DNA from: an uncultured Collinsella sp.
GTDB taxonomy: Bacteria; Actinomycetota; Coriobacteriia; Coriobacteriales; Coriobacteriaceae
DNA length: 64,000 nt
Direction of reading: 5' to 3'
Assembly: GCA_900754075.1 (NCBI GenBank)
Contig: CAAEBN010000066.1
Location: forward strand, 62,001 to 126,000
Under the pieces are notes generated by a model. It worked only from the letters and a program-made list of their open reading frames with translations. It was not told where the DNA came from and made no database searches. A program made the translations under genes and the position numbers. Each line of letters begins with the position of its first letter. Position 1 is the first letter of the stretch. Positions 33,993-41,559 of this stretch are shown one piece after another.

Positions 33993-35153
33993 ATGGAGAT
34001 CACCAAGGATATCCGCTACGTTGGCGTCGACGATCACGACATTGACCTGTTCGAGGGCCAGTACGATGTGTCCGAGAACGGTATGGCATACAACAGCTAC
34101 GTTATCTTGGGCGAAAAGATCGCTGTCGCCGATTCGGTCGATGGTGGTTTTGTTGACGAGTGGCTCGGCAACCTCGAGGCCGCGCTCGATGGACGTACGC
34201 CCGACTACCTGGTTATCCATCACATGGAGCCCGATCACTCTGCTGGCATCGCCGCCTTTATGGAGCGCTACCCCCAGGCACAGATTGTGGCCAGCATGGG
34301 CGCCTTCCGCATGATGGTCAACTACTTTGGCACCGACTACCCCGAGCGTAAGATGGTCGTCAAAGAGGGCGACGTGCTCGACCTGGGTGGCCACAGCCTA
34401 ACGTTTGTCGGCGCCCCCAACGTGCACTGGCCCGAGGTGATCTTCTCCTACGAGTCCACCGACAAGGTGCTCTTTAGTGCCGACGGCTTTGGCAAGTTCG
34501 GCGCCAACGACATCGAGGACCCGGAAGGCTGGGCTTGCGAAGCGCGCCGCTACTACTTTGGCATCGTCGGTAAGTTCGGCAAATTCGTGCAGACCGTGCT
34601 CAAGAAGGCCGCCGATCTGGATATCCAGATCATCTGTCCGCTCCATGGTCCTGTTCTTACCGAGAACCTGGGCTACTACCTCGACACCTATAACACCTGG
34701 TCGAGCTATCAGCCCGAGGACGAGGGTATCACGATTGCCTATGCGAGCGTGTACGGGCATCTGAAGGCTGCCGTCGAGGAGCTCGCATCTGCGCTCGAGG
34801 CCCGCGGCCAGAAGGTCTCCGTCTTTGACCTGGCTCGCGACGACATGGCCGAGGCCGTTGAGGATGCGTTCCGCTACGACCGTCTGGTGCTCGCTTCCAT
34901 CACCTATCAGGGCGAGATCTTCCCGTGCATGAGCACCTTCATCCATACGCTCGCCGAGCACGCCTACCAGAACCGCACCGTAGCGCTTGTCGAGGCCGGT
35001 TCCTGGGCGCCTGCAGCTGCCAAGGTTATGACCAAGGAGCTCGAGGGCATGAAGGACATCACCCTGGCGCAGAACAAGGTGACCGTGCTGGGCTCGCTCA
35101 ACGACGCCTCGCGCGCTCAGATCGAGGTTCTCGCCGACGAGCTGTCCAAGTAG
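33993..35153 (+). CDS. flavodiiron protein (FprA-type oxygen/NO reductase)
   Basis: A 386-residue two-domain protein: metallo-beta-lactamase-like domain with the diiron ligands His77, Glu79, Asp81, His82 in HHMEPDHSAG, then NVHWPE, FSADGFGKFG and PLHGPV, followed by a flavodoxin domain (IAYASVYGHLKAAVEELA; SITYQGEIFP). It reduces oxygen to water, or NO, and protects anaerobes during exposure. It has no rubredoxin extension, so needs an external electron donor. AGGAGG precedes the start at 33993. Confidence 0.92.
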   Translation: MEITKDIRYVGVDDHDIDLFEGQYDVSENGMAYNSYVILGEKIAVADSVDGGFVDEWLGNLEAALDGRTPDYLVIHHMEPDHSAGIAAFMERYPQAQIVASMGAFRMMVNYFGTDYPERKMVVKEGDVLDLGGHSLTFVGAPNVHWPEVIFSYESTDKVLFSADGFGKFGANDIEDPEGWACEARRYYFGIVGKFGKFVQTVLKKAADLDIQIICPLHGPVLTENLGYYLDTYNTWSSYQPEDEGITIAYASVYGHLKAAVEELASALEARGQKVSVFDLARDDMAEAVEDAFRYDRLVLASITYQGEIFPCMSTFIHTLAEHAYQNRTVALVEAGSWAPAAAKVMTKELEGMKDITLAQNKVTVLGSLNDASRAQIEVLADELSK

Positions 35154-35176
35154 CGACACATTCACTTCTGATGCTC

Positions 35177-35210
35177 AACCACCACAAAGGAGACCTTTGT
35201 GGTGGTTTTT
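35177..35210 (+). terminator. terminator of the flavodiiron gene
   Basis: A 14-bp perfect stem (35177-35190 with 35194-35207, aaccaccacaaagg/cctttgtggtggtt), followed by a T-run. It also lies at the end of the convergent DeoR gene. Confidence 0.9.
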
Positions 35211-35212
35211 GT

Positions 35213-36016
35213 TTAAGCGCCGGCGATGACGAGGGCTGGACGTGAGCTGTCAGTGGCCTCGGCGATCGAGGTGGCGACGGCATGGTCGGGGTCACGGTCC
35301 ATCACGATGGAGTCGACATCGGCAAGCTCGGCAAAGCGGTACATGCCGCGTCCGTTAACCTTGCTGGCGTCCATGAGGGCGACGCTTTGATGGGCCGCGG
35401 CGATCATAGCCGTTTTGGTCTCGGCCATCTGGGGAAAGTCGGTCGTAAAGCCGCAGCTGGGGACAAAGGCGCCGGGGCACATGACGGCCAGATCGGCATG
35501 GACCATTTGGAGCGCCTGCATAGTGAGCGGTCCGTACAAATAACGATGGCCTTTGCGCAGCGCCCCGCCCAGCATGACGACATCGACTGAGGGCATGCTC
35601 TCGTCGATGTAATCGGCAATGGTAATGTCGGCCGTGATGACGGTGATACCGTTGCGCTGATCGAGGAGCCGGACGAACTCGAGCGCCGTGGTGCCCGAGT
35701 CGACGAGCAGCGTGTCGCCGTCATTGACGAGCTCGATGGCGCTTTGCGCGATGGCCTGCTTGGCGGCGACGTTGACATTGATGCGGCGATCCTGCGTGGA
35801 AACGGTCAGGCGTTTGTGGAGCGATACGGCACCACCATGTGTGCGGCGCAGCTTGCCTGCTTCGGCGAGCGCGTCAAGGTCGGCGCGGGCGGTGACGGAG
35901 GACACGCCAAAGGTCTGGGCGATTTCTGCTACCTGCACCGAGGCATTATGATCGAGCATTTCCAAAATGGCGGTACGGCGTTCGTCGGCAAAGGCACGGT
36001 TGGTGGCTTGGGCCAT
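35213..36016 (-). CDS. DeoR-family regulator next to the aldolase
   Basis: A 267-residue DeoR-family protein: HTH VQVAEIAQTFGVSSVTARAD and the RRTHGGAV turn, then a sugar-phosphate sensor (LLVDSGTTALEFVRL, VVMLGGALRKGHRYLYGP, AVMCPGAF, MDASKVNGRG). The start at 36016 has GGAG six bases upstream; the open frame continues 19 codons further without a site. It is divergent from the class II aldolase and probably controls it. It differs clearly from LacR at 9676. Confidence 0.82.
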   Translation of the reverse strand: MAQATNRAFADERRTAILEMLDHNASVQVAEIAQTFGVSSVTARADLDALAEAGKLRRTHGGAVSLHKRLTVSTQDRRINVNVAAKQAIAQSAIELVNDGDTLLVDSGTTALEFVRLLDQRNGITVITADITIADYIDESMPSVDVVMLGGALRKGHRYLYGPLTMQALQMVHADLAVMCPGAFVPSCGFTTDFPQMAETKTAMIAAAHQSVALMDASKVNGRGMYRFAELADVDSIVMDRDPDHAVATSIAEATDSSRPALVIAGA

Positions 36017-36110
36017 GCTTGCTCCATTCTCGGCTAAATTTGCAGGAATTGTGTTGAGTCTATTTTCGTTCATTTTCTTTTTGAGTAAGAAAACACCTTT
36101 CGATTACTTA

Positions 36111-36130
36111 TCTTTTCTATAAAAGAAAGA
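36111..36130. promoter_or_regulatory. A/T-rich dyad in the DeoR-aldolase divergent region
   Basis: The dyad tcttttctataaaagaaaga (36111-36130) lies in an A/T-rich stretch with several tttc/gaaa elements between the DeoR gene and the aldolase. It is a candidate operator; no promoter boxes were assigned with confidence in 36017-36350. Confidence 0.35.
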
Positions 36131-36350
36131 CGCTGAACGCCCAAAATTCAATATCGAACATGGCCACTCGGCTCAAATTCCTTCCGTTTACTTTTCAAAA
36201 ACGACTGTATTGACCTGCATGGGCTCAATATCTCGCACGTGCAAAGACGCTGAATTTCATACAATGAGCGCAGAAAAACGCAAGGTAAAATGCCTTGTGA
36301 ACAACTACGCCCGATGTCCAGATGCGGGCGAGGGAGAGGAGCAAACGCTC

Positions 36351-37208
36351 ATGGCACTTGTTACCACCGAAAAGATGCTCAAGGACGCTCAGGCCGGCCA
36401 CTACGCTGTTGGCGCTTTCAACGTCGAGAACCTCGAGTTTGTTATGGCTGTTCTGGCCGCTGCCGAGGAGACCAAGTCCCCCGTCATCATGCAGACCACC
36501 CCGGGCACCATCAAGACCGCTGGTCTGGACTACTTCTACGGCATGGTCAAGGCTGCCGCCGAGCGCGCTTCCGTGCCCGTCGCTCTGCACCTCGATCACG
36601 GCGATGGCTATGACCGCTGCATGCAGGCTTTCCGCACTGGCTACACCTCTGTCATGATTGACGGTTCGCACGAGTCTTTCGAGGACAACATCGCTCTGAC
36701 CAAGTCCGTCGCCGACGCTGGCCGCGCCATGGGCGTGCCCGTCGAGGCTGAGCTCGGTAAGGTTGGCGGCAAGGAGGACGACGGTCCCGCGGTTGAGGGC
36801 GAGAGCCCCTACACCGATCCGGCCGAGGCCAAGGAGTTCGTCGAGCGTACCGGCTGCACCTCCCTCGCAATTGGCGTTGGCACCAGCCACGGTGTGTACA
36901 CGAGCGATCCGCACATCGAGCAGTCCGTGGTCAAGGCCATCCGCGACGCCGTCGACGTGCCGCTGGTCCTGCACGGCACCTCCGGCGTGCCCGATGAGCA
37001 GGTTGCCGAGGCTGTGAAGAACGGCATCTGCAAGGTTAACTACGCCACCGAGCTGCGTCAGGCCTACACCAAGGGCCTCATGGCCTACATGGCCGAGAAC
37101 CCCGCCTGCTTCGATCCCAAGAAGCCGGCCAAGGAGGGCATGCGTGAGATCACCGAGCTGGTTAAGATCCGCATGACCAACCTCAACTCTGTGGGCAAAG
37201 CAGAGTAA
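36351..37208 (+). CDS. gatY: class II ketose-bisphosphate aldolase (tagatose/fructose)
   Basis: A 285-residue zinc aldolase of the FbaA/GatY class. Zinc and catalytic residues appear in VALHLDHGDGYDRC, GSHESFEDN, GVGTSHGVY and LHGTSGVP; the length matches GatY/KbaY-type and short FbaA proteins. It splits fructose- or tagatose-1,6-bisphosphate to triose phosphates. No class I LacD is present in the window, so this gene is a candidate for the last step of the tagatose pathway, but glycolytic aldolase is equally possible. The start at 36351 has GAGGAG upstream. A strong R3 hairpin follows 33 bases after the stop. Confidence 0.8.
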   Translation: MALVTTEKMLKDAQAGHYAVGAFNVENLEFVMAVLAAAEETKSPVIMQTTPGTIKTAGLDYFYGMVKAAAERASVPVALHLDHGDGYDRCMQAFRTGYTSVMIDGSHESFEDNIALTKSVADAGRAMGVPVEAELGKVGGKEDDGPAVEGESPYTDPAEAKEFVERTGCTSLAIGVGTSHGVYTSDPHIEQSVVKAIRDAVDVPLVLHGTSGVPDEQVAEAVKNGICKVNYATELRQAYTKGLMAYMAENPACFDPKKPAKEGMREITELVKIRMTNLNSVGKAE

Positions 37209-37241
37209 CAGCAAGGGTACTCCGACTCGCTACATATCCCG

Positions 37242-37366
37242 GGGAGGGACGAGGGCTTAGTTCCCCAATCGTCCTCGGGCATGCAAAAAGCCTCGCTGCG
37301 CACTTCGTGCGGCGAGGCTTTTTGCCCCCTGCGGAAAGATTGGGGAACTAAGCCCTCGTCCCTCCC
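37242..37366. repeat. R3 long hairpin, copy 1
   Basis: A 125-nt element with perfect 29-bp outer arms (37242-37270 and 37338-37366) enclosing a conserved core: cctcgggcatgc, then an inner stem aaaaagcctcgc/gcgaggcttttt with tip cgcac-ttc-gtgcg, then cctgcgg. The core matches copy 2 at 56588-56710 while the outer arms do not. It may terminate the aldolase message in both directions. Confidence 0.9.
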
Positions 37367-37387
37367 AAGTTGACCTGCTCGAGGTCG

Positions 37388-37504
37388 TCGCCCTTGTGGC
37401 GTTAGGTCTGAAAATAATAAGAAGCCTTCGCGCTGCGGAATGATTTTGGAAACTAAGTACGGGGACCCGCCCAAGCCGTCCTACTCAATCGCCCTTGTGG
37501 CGTT
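37388..37504. repeat. partial R3 copy and 101-bp tandem duplication
   Basis: The piece ctgcggaatgattttggaaactaag (37433 onward) looks like the right half of another R3 element. The flanking tcgcccttgtggcgtt occurs twice, at 37388-37403 and 37489-37504, giving a tandem period of 101 bases. No gene lies between 37209 and 37530. Confidence 0.65.
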
Positions 37505-37530
37505 GGGGCGGAAAGGATGGGACGCGTGGG

Positions 37531-38154
37531 TTATTTGGTTGTTAGGGTTAGCAGGTCGTTGGGGGTTTTGAGGTTGTAGGTGGCGTTTGGGATGTCTTGG
37601 TGTGATCCCCATGCCGCTCTGGCAAAACTGACCCCTGCCGAAGTTGCGCATTGTTCGTCGTAGACGGTGTCGCCAACGTAGACGACGTTGCCAGGATTCG
37701 CGCCCGTACGCCGGAGATATTCGAGCATGGGTGCGGGTGCGGGTTTATGTTCGGTTGTGTCTTCGACAAGGATGATGTGCTCAAAATACTTATCAAAACC
37801 AAGGGGTGCAATTTCGTCTGTGTATTCGTCGCGCGCACGTGAGGAGACGATGCCAAGTTTGCAGCCGTTGTTGGCGAGTGTTGCGATGACTTCAAGCAAG
37901 CCTGGAAACACGCTGATGGTGCTTTTAAAGCTGGCAGCAACTTGGCACCAGCGATTCAACGTTGCCTGCGAGTAGATTCCAAGTTTCTCAAGGGCATCCT
38001 TGCCGGGTATGCCGAGGGCAAATTCAAGCTCGTGTCGGGGGAGCGTTTTGCCGGTCTCTTCTTGGACAATCTGGACAAGCGATGATAGAACGCTTTCTTC
38101 TGTATCTGCCAATGTCCCATCAACGTCAAATACGATATGGTCAAAGTACTTCAT
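37531..38154 (-). CDS. HAD-family phosphatase (phosphoglycolate phosphatase-like)
   Basis: A 207-residue HAD hydrolase: motif I DVDGTLADTE (nucleophile Asp), motif II VSSRA region, motif III Lys in EHKPAPAP and motif IV YVGDTVYDEQ. The helical cap sits between motifs I and II as in subclass IA enzymes such as Gph and PpaX. The substrate is unknown. GGAG lies eight bases before the ATG. It follows an AraC regulator on the same strand by 56 bases, and may be controlled by it. Confidence 0.87.
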   Translation of the reverse strand: MKYFDHIVFDVDGTLADTEESVLSSLVQIVQEETGKTLPRHELEFALGIPGKDALEKLGIYSQATLNRWCQVAASFKSTISVFPGLLEVIATLANNGCKLGIVSSRARDEYTDEIAPLGFDKYFEHIILVEDTTEHKPAPAPMLEYLRRTGANPGNVVYVGDTVYDEQCATSAGVSFARAAWGSHQDIPNATYNLKTPNDLLTLTTK

Positions 38155-38210
38155 ATAGTAGCTCCTCTCTGTTGTTTGCCTGCAAGTTTGATGCGGTGAC
38201 AGAAGAAAGG

Positions 38211-39149
38211 CTAGCGGGATTTCTGCCTGGTGCTATCGAGATTCTGCCTCGCTGCTCGATAGCTCGAAGGAGTGCACCCCATTTGTTCTTTAAATACCTG
38301 GCCAAGATGGCTTGCTGTCGCAAAGCCGCATTGGCGCGCGACTGTCTGGACCGTTCGCGTGGTGTGTGCCAAAAGTTCGCAAGCACGGTTTACGCGGTAT
38401 GCGCGCAGATATGCCGCCGGGGTCGTTCCTGCGCAAGCTTCGATAATGCGGTAACACTCTCTTTCGCTTACGCCGGCTGCAGATGCCATCTGGGGCACAT
38501 CTATAGCGGCTGCATAGTTTGCGCGGATATAGTCCAGGATTGCCTTGAATTGTACGTCGCGGTTGGTCATCCAAGAGGCGTTGTCGGAGGAAAAGAGCGG
38601 TTCGGCCTTGGCGTAAATCTGAATCCAGAGCTCTGACAAGCTATTTCGAAGCGCCATCTCGTTCTGCGGCCGTTGAAGGTCGTGGTTAAAGGAACTCTTT
38701 AGCAAATCGATAAAGGGCATATCGTCGGGGTTGGTGGGCGACCATTTGAGCACATCGACGCCTCGACATTGCAGCAAAGGATTGATGTAGCGCTTTTGGA
38801 GACGTCCCGCGGGATCGCCGAGCATCGACGGCTGAAAGATATGCAACATTTGAATGGCTGGTGCCGAATTGGGTGATTGCAGCGTGCTGTGCAAAACGCC
38901 GCCGTTGATAAAGCCGGCGGACCCTTCCTCAAAGCGTACGTGCTCATGAGCCGCGCGCGTTCGATAGTCAATCGCTCCCTGCTCCATGTAGAAAAGCTCA
39001 ACCTCGGAATGCCAGTGCCAGGGGACGGAATTGCCCGGATAGCGAGCGAATTCTGCGCGTTCGGCAATATAGGGCCAGTCTTCGGCGGTCTCGGGAAACG
39101 CTTCCTCGCGTCCTCCGCGGTGCAATTCTATGTGATCCATGTTTCGCAT
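38211..39149 (-). CDS. AraC-family regulator with cupin sensor
   Basis: A 312-residue protein: N-terminal cupin-like ligand domain (NSVPWHWHSEVELFYMEQG, GFINGGVLHS) and C-terminal double HTH of AraC type (DVPQMASAAGVSERECYRI; VARQCGFATASHLGQVFKE; GCTPSSYR). This design is typical of regulators of sugar or cell-surface metabolism. An inner ATG at 39140 is possible; no strong ribosome site is seen for either. Confidence 0.87.
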   Translation of the reverse strand: MRNMDHIELHRGGREEAFPETAEDWPYIAERAEFARYPGNSVPWHWHSEVELFYMEQGAIDYRTRAAHEHVRFEEGSAGFINGGVLHSTLQSPNSAPAIQMLHIFQPSMLGDPAGRLQKRYINPLLQCRGVDVLKWSPTNPDDMPFIDLLKSSFNHDLQRPQNEMALRNSLSELWIQIYAKAEPLFSSDNASWMTNRDVQFKAILDYIRANYAAAIDVPQMASAAGVSERECYRIIEACAGTTPAAYLRAYRVNRACELLAHTTRTVQTVARQCGFATASHLGQVFKEQMGCTPSSYRAARQNLDSTRQKSR

Positions 39150-39174
39150 GGCATCAGTATAAAGCGCGATGGGC

Positions 39175-39384
39175 TTAGATTGCTCTTGCCTGTTCGGGGA
39201 ACGCCTTGTCTAGGGATGCTTGGAGTTTTTCGAAGGATGCTCGTAAGTTGAGGCTCTGATCGGCTGAGCGCTTGGTTTTTGTGGTGGGGGAGTCGAGGAG
39301 ACCGTTTCTCTGTGTCGGGGGGAAGGAGAAAAGGTTTGCATGTTTTAGGGATGGCTGCTGTGCTGCGTCATTGGAAGAATGCAT
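39175..39384 (-). CDS. 69-residue hypothetical protein
   Basis: A short open frame starting MHSSNDAAQQPSLKHANLF with a basic middle (PTTKTKRSADQSL) and a helical C-terminus (ASFEKLQASLDKAFPEQ). GAGGAGG lies ten bases before the ATG, a little far. It follows a stretch that reads as a start-less frame (see 39385-39560). Family not recognised; it may be a real small gene or the end of a decayed locus. Confidence 0.4.
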   Translation of the reverse strand: MHSSNDAAQQPSLKHANLFSFPPTQRNGLLDSPTTKTKRSADQSLNLRASFEKLQASLDKAFPEQARAI

Positions 39385-39560
39385 GCTTATGCGGCCTCCT
39401 CGATGTCCACCAAAAGATTGCGCTCGGGGTATGCTGCTAGGTCCCGTGCGTTGGCAGTATTATGCCGCGGCTGCTGCAAAGAAGCGCTAAAGAAAGGCTT
39501 AACCTGGTTTGGTGTTACGATGAAACTGCAGGTCAGAGGTATTGAGTAACACTCTTGAAA
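39385..39560 (-). other. start-less open frame, possible gene remnant
   Basis: On the minus strand a frame without ATG or GTG runs through VTPNQVKPFFSASLQQ, later DLAAYPERNLLVDIEEAA, and stops four bases before the ATG at 39384. The ribosome site of the next frame lies inside its last codons, the arrangement of two coupled genes. It could be the tail of a lost gene upstream. The rest of 39150-39638 shows nothing certain. Confidence 0.3.
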
Positions 39561-39638
39561 GGTTTTGGGCTTAAGGGCTTTCTAAGGTTTGTGACGCGGA
39601 TGTGGCTTGCCTGTGTGGGGCGTGTGGACGGCTCGTTC

Positions 39639-40625
39639 CTAGCGCTGCGGTGCGGCGGCGCGTACTTGTTCGATGACCTTTTCCATCGTGGCGTCGATGT
39701 GGTCTTTTTTGAGCTCGCATTCCCAGATGGTTATGGGCGTCCAGCCCATTTGAGTGAGTGCTGCCACGGCAGCGCGGTCGCGCTCGACGTTGCGACGGAA
39801 CTTTGCCTCCCAAAACTCAACATTGCGCTTGGGCTGGCTAGGGTTGCACTTGGGGCAGCGGTGCCAAAAGCAACCGTTGACGAAGATGGCGATCTTGCGC
39901 CCGGGGAAGGCGATATCGGGTTTGCCGGGGACTTTCCATTCCAGGCGATAACCCGTGAGTCCCGCAGCGCGCAGGCGCTGGCGAACGAGCAGCTCTGGCT
40001 TGGTGTTGGCGCGCTTGTTGCCCTTCATGGACTTTTTGATGGCGGCGCGACGGCGCACGAGTTCACGCTCGTCGGCGGAAAGGTCCGAGGTGTCGATGCC
40101 GTCCAGCAGGCCAGGCTTGGGGCGTTTTTTGCTACGGCGCTTAGGTGTGCGCTTGGGTTTGGTGGCGGGTTTGTCGGCTGTGTTGGGCACGGCGTCATCG
40201 GCGGAGCTTGTCTCGAGCCGGTCTTCCTTCAACTCAATCAGAGCATCGATAAGCCCCTTGTCGGCGGGCATCCACTCAACGGTGGCAAGCGAGGTGCGTG
40301 GAATCCAGCGGATATCGAGCTGGCGGTCGTGCTTCTGGGGTTCATCGGATTCATCGGCGAGCGAGCAGTAGTAGCACTCCATGGAGAGATGGAAATCGGG
40401 GTAGTCGTACTCAACGGTATAGAAATCGCGCAGGTTGGTGACTTTTACCTGCAGCTCTTCCATGAGCTCGCGGCGTACGGCGTCCTCGGGCGTCTCGCCG
40501 CGCATGAGCTTGCCACCGGGGAACTCCCAAAGTCCCTGCATGTCGCCGTAGCCGCGCTGCACGGCAAGCAGCTCATCGGATCCTTCCTTGCGAATGATCC
40601 CAGCGGCAACATGAACAGTCTTCAA
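39639..40625 (-). CDS. Nudix (MutT-like) - Vsr endonuclease fusion protein
   Basis: A 328-residue protein with two repair domains. Residues 1-132 form a MutT/Nudix hydrolase with the box G38-x5-E44-x7-R52-E53-L-x-E56-E57. Residues 133-198 are a charged, Lys/Arg/Pro-rich linker. Residues 199-328 form a very-short-patch-repair endonuclease: NKRANTKPELLVRQRL, the catalytic-type Asp237 in PGKPDIAF, NGCFWHRCPKC with zinc-binding Cys, and TIWECELKK. MutT removes 8-oxo-dGTP; Vsr nicks at T:G mismatches formed by 5-methylcytosine deamination. The proposed start is TTG at 40625, seven bases after GGGAGG. Both domains are in one uninterrupted frame. No cytosine methylase gene lies in the window. Confidence 0.85.
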   Translation of the reverse strand: MKTVHVAAGIIRKEGSDELLAVQRGYGDMQGLWEFPGGKLMRGETPEDAVRRELMEELQVKVTNLRDFYTVEYDYPDFHLSMECYYCSLADESDEPQKHDRQLDIRWIPRTSLATVEWMPADKGLIDALIELKEDRLETSSADDAVPNTADKPATKPKRTPKRRSKKRPKPGLLDGIDTSDLSADERELVRRRAAIKKSMKGNKRANTKPELLVRQRLRAAGLTGYRLEWKVPGKPDIAFPGRKIAIFVNGCFWHRCPKCNPSQPKRNVEFWEAKFRRNVERDRAAVAALTQMGWTPITIWECELKKDHIDATMEKVIEQVRAAAPQR

Positions 40626-40773
40626 CAGGAGTCCTCCCTTAACATCAACACGTGGCAGGGTGGCTACCCGTACCTTACACAACGGTAAGGCAAGCGTAAG
40701 CCATATCGATGGTAGCCGACTCGTCTTCTTGCGACTATAGATGCCGTAGACTAATCGCAAGAAAGGACTCGGT

Positions 40774-41559
40774 ATGCAAACCACGCACATGGCGACCCCG
40801 GTACTGGAGGTCGCGCATCTCGAAAAGGTATATGGAGCGCTGGGCAACGTGACCCGTGCGCTCAACGACGTCAGCTTTACCGTCAACCGCGGCGAATTTG
40901 TGGGCATCATGGGCGCTTCGGGCTCGGGCAAGTCGACGTTGCTCAACTGCGTGTCGACCATCGATAGCGCCACAAGTGGCACGATCCGCATCAACGGGCA
41001 GGACGTAACACGCATGAAGCAGGCCAAGCTCTCGCAGTTCCGCCGCGAGGAGCTGGGCTTTATCTTCCAGGACTCCAACCTGCTCGATACGCTCACGGCA
41101 CGCGAGAACATCGCCCTGCCGCTCACCATCGCCCGCACAAACTCGGCAGAGATCTCGACCCGCGTGCAGGATGTGGCAGCGCGCCTGTCCATCAGTCAGG
41201 TGCTCGACAAGTATCCCTACCAGATGTCCGGCGGCCAGCAGCAGCGCGTTGCCGCGGCTCGCGCGCTCGTCACCGACCCCACCATGATCATGGCCGACGA
41301 GCCTACCGGCGCCCTCGACTCCAAAAGCGCCCGCCTGTTGCTCGAGAGCCTAGAGGCCCTCAACCGCCGCCTGCGCGCCACCGTGCTCATGGTCACGCAC
41401 GACAGCTTTGCCGCCAGCTACACGGGCCGTGTGCTGTTTATCCGCGACGGCAAGATCTTCACCGAGCTGCGCCGCGGCGACACCGACCGCCGAGAGTTCT
41501 TCGACCGCATTATGGAGGTCGTTGCCATGATGGGCGGTGAAGGCTCCGATGCTCTGTAA
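40774..41559 (+). CDS. ABC transporter ATPase, BceA-type
   Basis: A 261-residue ATPase of the MacB/BceA group: Walker [11 protein letters not shown]-loop FQDSNLLD, signature [16 protein letters not shown], Walker [14 protein letters not shown] and switch His in MVTHD. BceA partners flush or sense cell-wall-active peptide antibiotics. AAAGGA precedes the ATG. It overlaps the permease gene by 11 bases. The BceRS-type two-component genes that often accompany it are not in the window. Confidence 0.87.
   Translation: MQTTHMATPVLEVAHLEKVYGALGNVTRALNDVSFTVNRGEFVGIMGASGSGKSTLLNCVSTIDSATSGTIRINGQDVTRMKQAKLSQFRREELGFIFQDSNLLDTLTARENIALPLTIARTNSAEISTRVQDVAARLSISQVLDKYPYQMSGGQQQRVAAARALVTDPTMIMADEPTGALDSKSARLLLESLEALNRRLRATVLMVTHDSFAASYTGRVLFIRDGKIFTELRRGDTDRREFFDRIMEVVAMMGGEGSDAL

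Noticed and set aside
39385..39600. Dcm-type methylase remnant beside Vsr
   Set aside because: No methylase motif is visible in the translated stretch; only location suggested it.
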